The notes below the pieces were generated by a model. It ran no database searches. It saw nothing but the letters and a program-made list of their open reading frames with translations, and was not told the DNA's origin. Positions 7,788-9,871 of a DNA stretch of 9,871 bases are shown one piece after another. The stretch is from positions 1-9,871 of the forward strand of contig JAKAZX010000122.1 in the NCBI GenBank assembly GCA_021826485.1. Direction: 5' to 3'. Made by a program: the position numbers and the translations under genes. How positions within the stretch are numbered: the stretch's first letter is position 1; the number at the start of each line of letters is the position of its first letter. The DNA is from Pseudomonadota bacterium. Lineage in GTDB: Bacteria > Pseudomonadota > Alphaproteobacteria > Acetobacterales > Acetobacteraceae.

Positions 7788-8862
7788 CCCGCCGCAACGC
7801 CAGCAGGTGCGTCACGTAGCGCACGGCGGCGCGGTCGTGCAGGCGGGTTTGCCAGGGCCAGTCGGTGTCTTCGCCGAGCAGCGCGAGGCCGGTGACGGAT
7901 TGGGGGTGGGCGGCTTCGCGCAGCAGCGCGCGCAGGAACGGCTCGCCCGCCCCGCCGTCCGGGCCGCGCTGCGAGTGGCCGCCGATCCAGGCGGCGGGCG
8001 GGGTGGCGTGCGCCGCCCAGTCGTACGGCGTGGCGAGCAGCAGGCGCCCGTCCGGGGCGAGCAGCCCGGCCATGGCGGCAAGCAGGCCGCGCGGCGAGGC
8101 CACGCAGTCGAGCAGGTTCAGCGCGGCCAGCAGATCGGCCGAGCCGGCGGCGAACGGCAGGGCGAGCACGTCGCAGGCCCAGAAATCCACCCGTTCGGCC
8201 CCGTCCGGCGCCACCGCGAAGGCGCGGCGGTCGTAGGCGAGGCCGATGCGCCGGCGGGCGTAGGAGACGCGCCCACCGCCCGCCCCGCGCGCCAGCCGCA
8301 GCAAGGCAAGGCCGGTGTCGATGCCGAGCACCAGCGCATCTCGGTGCCGCGCGGCGAGATCGAAACTGGTGCGCCCGGCGCCGCAACCGAGATCGAGCGC
8401 GCGGCGGACCTGCCTCCCCGGCCCGGCCAGTTCCTCCAGCCGGGCGAGGCAGCGGCGCGCGGCGCCCGGACGCGGCTCGCCCGGGGCTTCCGCCGGATCG
8501 AGATCGGCCCAGCCGTCCCAGGCATAGGTCGAGACGGTCTGGCGCAGCACGTCGAACCAGGTGCCGGGGCCGATCGCGTCGCCGATCAGGCTTTCCAGCA
8601 TCGGGTCGAGATCGTCGCGCAGCAGGATGTCGATGCCGCGCTCGGACAGCAGGCGCGCGAGGTCGGCGACGATGATCGGGATGCCGTCGATGATGGGGTA
8701 TTCGTGCCGGCAGGCCGGGTTGGGACACAGCAGCATGCCGGCCAGCACGTCGCCGTCCCGCTCGGCGCCGACATGGGCGAGGGCGAGCGCGTGCAGCCCC
8801 TCGCCCGCCCCGGCGCAGCGCGGGCAATGCGGGGCGAAGGCGGAGAAATGCCGGCGGCGCAC
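7744..8862 (-). CDS. SAM-dependent class I methyltransferase with N-terminal Trm112-like zinc ribbon
   Basis: The 372-residue protein begins with a zinc-ribbon-like module: CPRC at 13-16, then CPNPAC at 46-51 followed by HEYPIIDGIPI (53-63), the pattern seen in Trm112/UPF0434-like modules. After a linker comes a Rossmann methyltransferase: motif I ALDLGCGAGRTSFDLA at 155-170, the acidic residue after strand 2 in LGID (179-182), and DFWACDVLALPF at 226-237 followed by SADLLAALNLLDCV, as in Methyltransf_11-type enzymes. DGRLLLATPYDW at 271-282 is the usual post-motif strand. The substrate is not evident. GTG 8862 is the only start that keeps the first cysteine pair, since a stop lies two codons upstream. 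It lacks a good Shine-Dalgarno site, so translation probably depends on the PAAR gene that ends six bases before it. It could modify a protein or small molecule linked to the injection system, but this is inference. Confidence 0.85.
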   Translation of the reverse strand: MRRRHFSAFAPHCPRCAGAGEGLHALALAHVGAERDGDVLAGMLLCPNPACRHEYPIIDGIPIIVADLARLLSERGIDILLRDDLDPMLESLIGDAIGPGTWFDVLRQTVSTYAWDGWADLDPAEAPGEPRPGAARRCLARLEELAGPGRQVRRALDLGCGAGRTSFDLAARHRDALVLGIDTGLALLRLARGAGGGRVSYARRRIGLAYDRRAFAVAPDGAERVDFWACDVLALPFAAGSADLLAALNLLDCVASPRGLLAAMAGLLAPDGRLLLATPYDWAAHATPPAAWIGGHSQRGPDGGAGEPFLRALLREAAHPQSVTGLALLGEDTDWPWQTRLHDRAAVRYVTHLLALRRDGEGQGSALEPQRG

Positions 8863-8868
8863 GCGGGC

Positions 8869-9255
8869 CTAGCCGCCGATCAGCACGGTGGGGCAGCCGG
8901 GGCCGACGATCGTGCCGGTCGGGCCGGGGATCGGGCCGACGCAGGCGGGGTGCTGCGTCATGTCCATCAGGCGGGCGGCGGGCAGCTTGTCGATCGTCAC
9001 CGTGGCCGAGCCCTTGCCGATGATGCCGGGGCCGCCGGGAACGCAGACCGGGATCATGCAGGGCTGCGTCTGGTCGGTCAGCCGCGCCGCCGGCAGGCCG
9101 CCGATGGTGACGGTGGACGAGCCGCTGACGATCGGCAGCGGCATCGGCGGATGCGGCACGGGCGTCGGCACCAGTGCCGCCGGATGGATCGGCGCATGGC
9201 AATGCGGCCCTTCCTGCAACACTTTGTCGGTGATCCGCGCCGCCGGCTGGCCCAT
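8869..9255 (-). CDS. PAAR domain protein (spike tip of a contractile injection system)
   Basis: This 128-residue protein is nearly all PAAR domain. It contains three PAAR motifs: QPAARITD at 3-10, LPAARLTD at 54-61 and LPAARLMD at 91-98. The last two follow matching beta-strand phrases (SSTVTIGG, SATVTIDK) about 37 residues apart. Possible zinc ligands are H18, H20, H24, C66, C71, H102, C105 and C121. It ends in GCPTVLIGG, as many PAAR proteins do. PAAR proteins cap the VgrG-like spike in type VI secretion and related devices and can carry effectors. No effector domain is fused here, but the next gene follows in the same frame after TAG. ATG 9255 is supported by GGAAGGA six bases upstream. 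No VgrG, Hcp, sheath or adaptor gene is in the window, so the machine it serves is not identified. Confidence 0.93.
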   Translation of the reverse strand: MGQPAARITDKVLQEGPHCHAPIHPAALVPTPVPHPPMPLPIVSGSSTVTIGGLPAARLTDQTQPCMIPVCVPGGPGIIGKGSATVTIDKLPAARLMDMTQHPACVGPIPGPTGTIVGPGCPTVLIGG

Positions 9256-9261
9256 TTTTCG

Positions 9262-9268
9262 TCCTTCC
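9262..9268 (-). promoter_or_regulatory. Ribosome binding site of the PAAR gene
   Basis: GGAAGGA on the minus strand lies six bases before ATG 9255. It is the only good Shine-Dalgarno sequence for the PAAR-methyltransferase pair, which supports translation of the second gene by coupling. Confidence 0.7.
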
Positions 9269-9313
9269 GCGTCACGCTGGCGAAACCTAACGTGTCCGCC
9301 CGCCCCGGTCGAG

Positions 9314-9330
9314 CGCGCCCATGGGGCGCG
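9314..9330. other. Short perfect inverted repeat in the divergent PAAR/unknown-gene intergenic region
   Basis: CGCGCCC (9314-9320) and GGGCGCG (9324-9330) form a seven-base stem with a three-base ATG loop, about 60 bases from PAAR and 48 bases from the next plus-strand start. It could be an operator or a chance GC palindrome. No convincing sigma-70-type promoter is visible in the 122-base interval. Confidence 0.3.
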
Positions 9331-9365
9331 ACGGACCGGCCCGGCTTCGGCTAGGCTCGCGCGGC

Positions 9366-9372
9366 AAGGAGG
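9366..9372 (+). promoter_or_regulatory. Strong Shine-Dalgarno site
   Basis: AAGGAGG is followed by five bases and ATG 9378. This near-perfect site is the main reason the plus-strand frame is chosen over the open minus-strand frames here. Confidence 0.8.
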
Positions 9373-9377
9373 TGCGC

Positions 9378-9871
9378 ATGGGCTGCTTCTGCCGCATGAC
9401 GATGACGCCGCTCGCGTCGGAACTGTCGAAGCTGCGCAAGGCCGCGCCGCCGCCCGCCGAGCCGGACAAGGCGGAGCAAGCGGCCACCGAGAAGGTGAGC
9501 GCGCTGGCCGACTGGCTGGCCGCGCGCGGGCTGCCGGCAGCGCCCTGGAAGCCCGATCCGGCGTGGCGTGCCCTGCGCCTGCCCACGCCGCAAATGTCGC
9601 CCGCGGCGCTGACGACCATCTCGGGCCTGACGCATCTGCGCGCCGAGGCGCTGCGCCAGTGCGGCACCGACCTGCTCGACCCGACCCAGGCCGAGGCGTT
9701 CCGGCGCGTCGTCGCCACCATGAACGAGCGGTTCCGCAAGCAGCAGCCGCCGCCCGTGGACCCGCACGACTGGACGCAACTCGCCCAGCAGAACGACACC
9801 GCCGACCGCCTCGCCCAGGCGATGAAGGAGGGGCTGCTGAAACCCACGCCCCAGCAGCAGCAGGAATACAA
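9378..9871 (+). CDS. Unrecognised protein, partial (runs off right edge)
   Basis: I do not recognise this protein. 164 codons are visible and the frame stays open at the edge. It begins MGCFCRMTMTPLASELSKLR, with two cysteines at 3 and 5, and lacks a signal peptide or membrane segment. The body looks soluble and mainly helical: a charged Ala/Glu/Lys stretch (about 20-45), DWLAARGLPAAPWKPDPAW near 45-63, a Leu/Arg-rich helix (ISGLTHLRAEALRQCG, about 81-96), QAEAFRRVVATMNERFRK (about 103-120), then a Gln/Pro-rich linker and a QQQQ run at the edge. Codon use (G/C in nearly every third position) and the AAGGAGG site support real coding. It diverges from PAAR across 122 bases, so it may belong to the same injection-system locus (effector, adaptor or baseplate-associated), but sequence alone does not show that. 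Confidence 0.75.
   Translation, partial: MGCFCRMTMTPLASELSKLRKAAPPPAEPDKAEQAATEKVSALADWLAARGLPAAPWKPDPAWRALRLPTPQMSPAALTTISGLTHLRAEALRQCGTDLLDPTQAEAFRRVVATMNERFRKQQPPPVDPHDWTQLAQQNDTADRLAQAMKEGLLKPTPQQQQEY

Noticed and set aside
7721..9202. 493-residue minus-strand frame longer than the methyltransferase
   Set aside because: It is Arg/Ala-rich with no domain and runs across both PAAR and methyltransferase in another frame, while those two frames carry exact family motifs.
7708..9354. 548-residue plus-strand frame
   Set aside because: Antisense to PAAR and methyltransferase; Gly/Arg/Gln-rich shadow without domains.
9287..9871. 194-residue minus-strand frame at the right edge
   Set aside because: Antisense to the plus-strand gene at 9378, which has an AAGGAGG site and G/C third positions. 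The minus product is a Ser/Arg/Ala-rich shadow.

Overview
This is a very GC-rich window (by eye about 70% GC, third codon positions almost all G or C). Together with the style of the adhesin N-terminus and the PAAR cluster, it suggests an alphaproteobacterium, possibly Acetobacteraceae-like. That placement is an inference from composition and protein style, not from a marker gene. No rRNA, tRNA, CRISPR array, transposase or integrase is visible. Because of the GC bias, almost every gene has long open antisense and out-of-frame reading frames; these are rejected below.

Layout. (1) Positions 1-6894, minus strand: a two-partner secretion operon. The outer-membrane transporter (TpsB, FhaC/ShlB family, GTG start at 6894, stop at 5173) is read first. 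It is followed, with a one-base TGATG overlap, by a very large secreted beta-helix adhesin (TpsA, haemagglutinin/filamentous-haemagglutinin type). The adhesin runs off the left edge still open, with at least 1718 codons visible, and most of that is a tandem array of roughly 90-residue repeats. (2) Positions 6895-7091: a divergent intergenic region. (3) Positions 7092-7664, plus strand: a small membrane protein of the DUF4337 type. (4) About 7727-7787: a compact multi-hairpin element between convergent genes. (5) Positions 7744-9255, minus strand: a two-gene unit, a PAAR spike-tip protein followed by a zinc-ribbon SAM-dependent methyltransferase. The two are in the same reading frame and separated only by one TAG codon and six further bases. 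(6) Positions 9378-9871, plus strand: the start of an unrecognised gene with a strong Shine-Dalgarno site, divergent from PAAR and cut by the right edge.

How the genes may work together. TpsB should carry TpsA across the outer membrane, giving a surface or released fibrous adhesin. The PAAR protein implies a contractile injection system (type VI secretion or a related device) elsewhere in the genome. The methyltransferase and the divergent unknown gene next to it could be cargo, accessory or modifying partners, but nothing in the window proves this. The most unusual points are the in-frame PAAR-stop-methyltransferase arrangement, the internal duplication history of the adhesin, and the multi-hairpin element whose first loop is exactly the methyltransferase stop codon.
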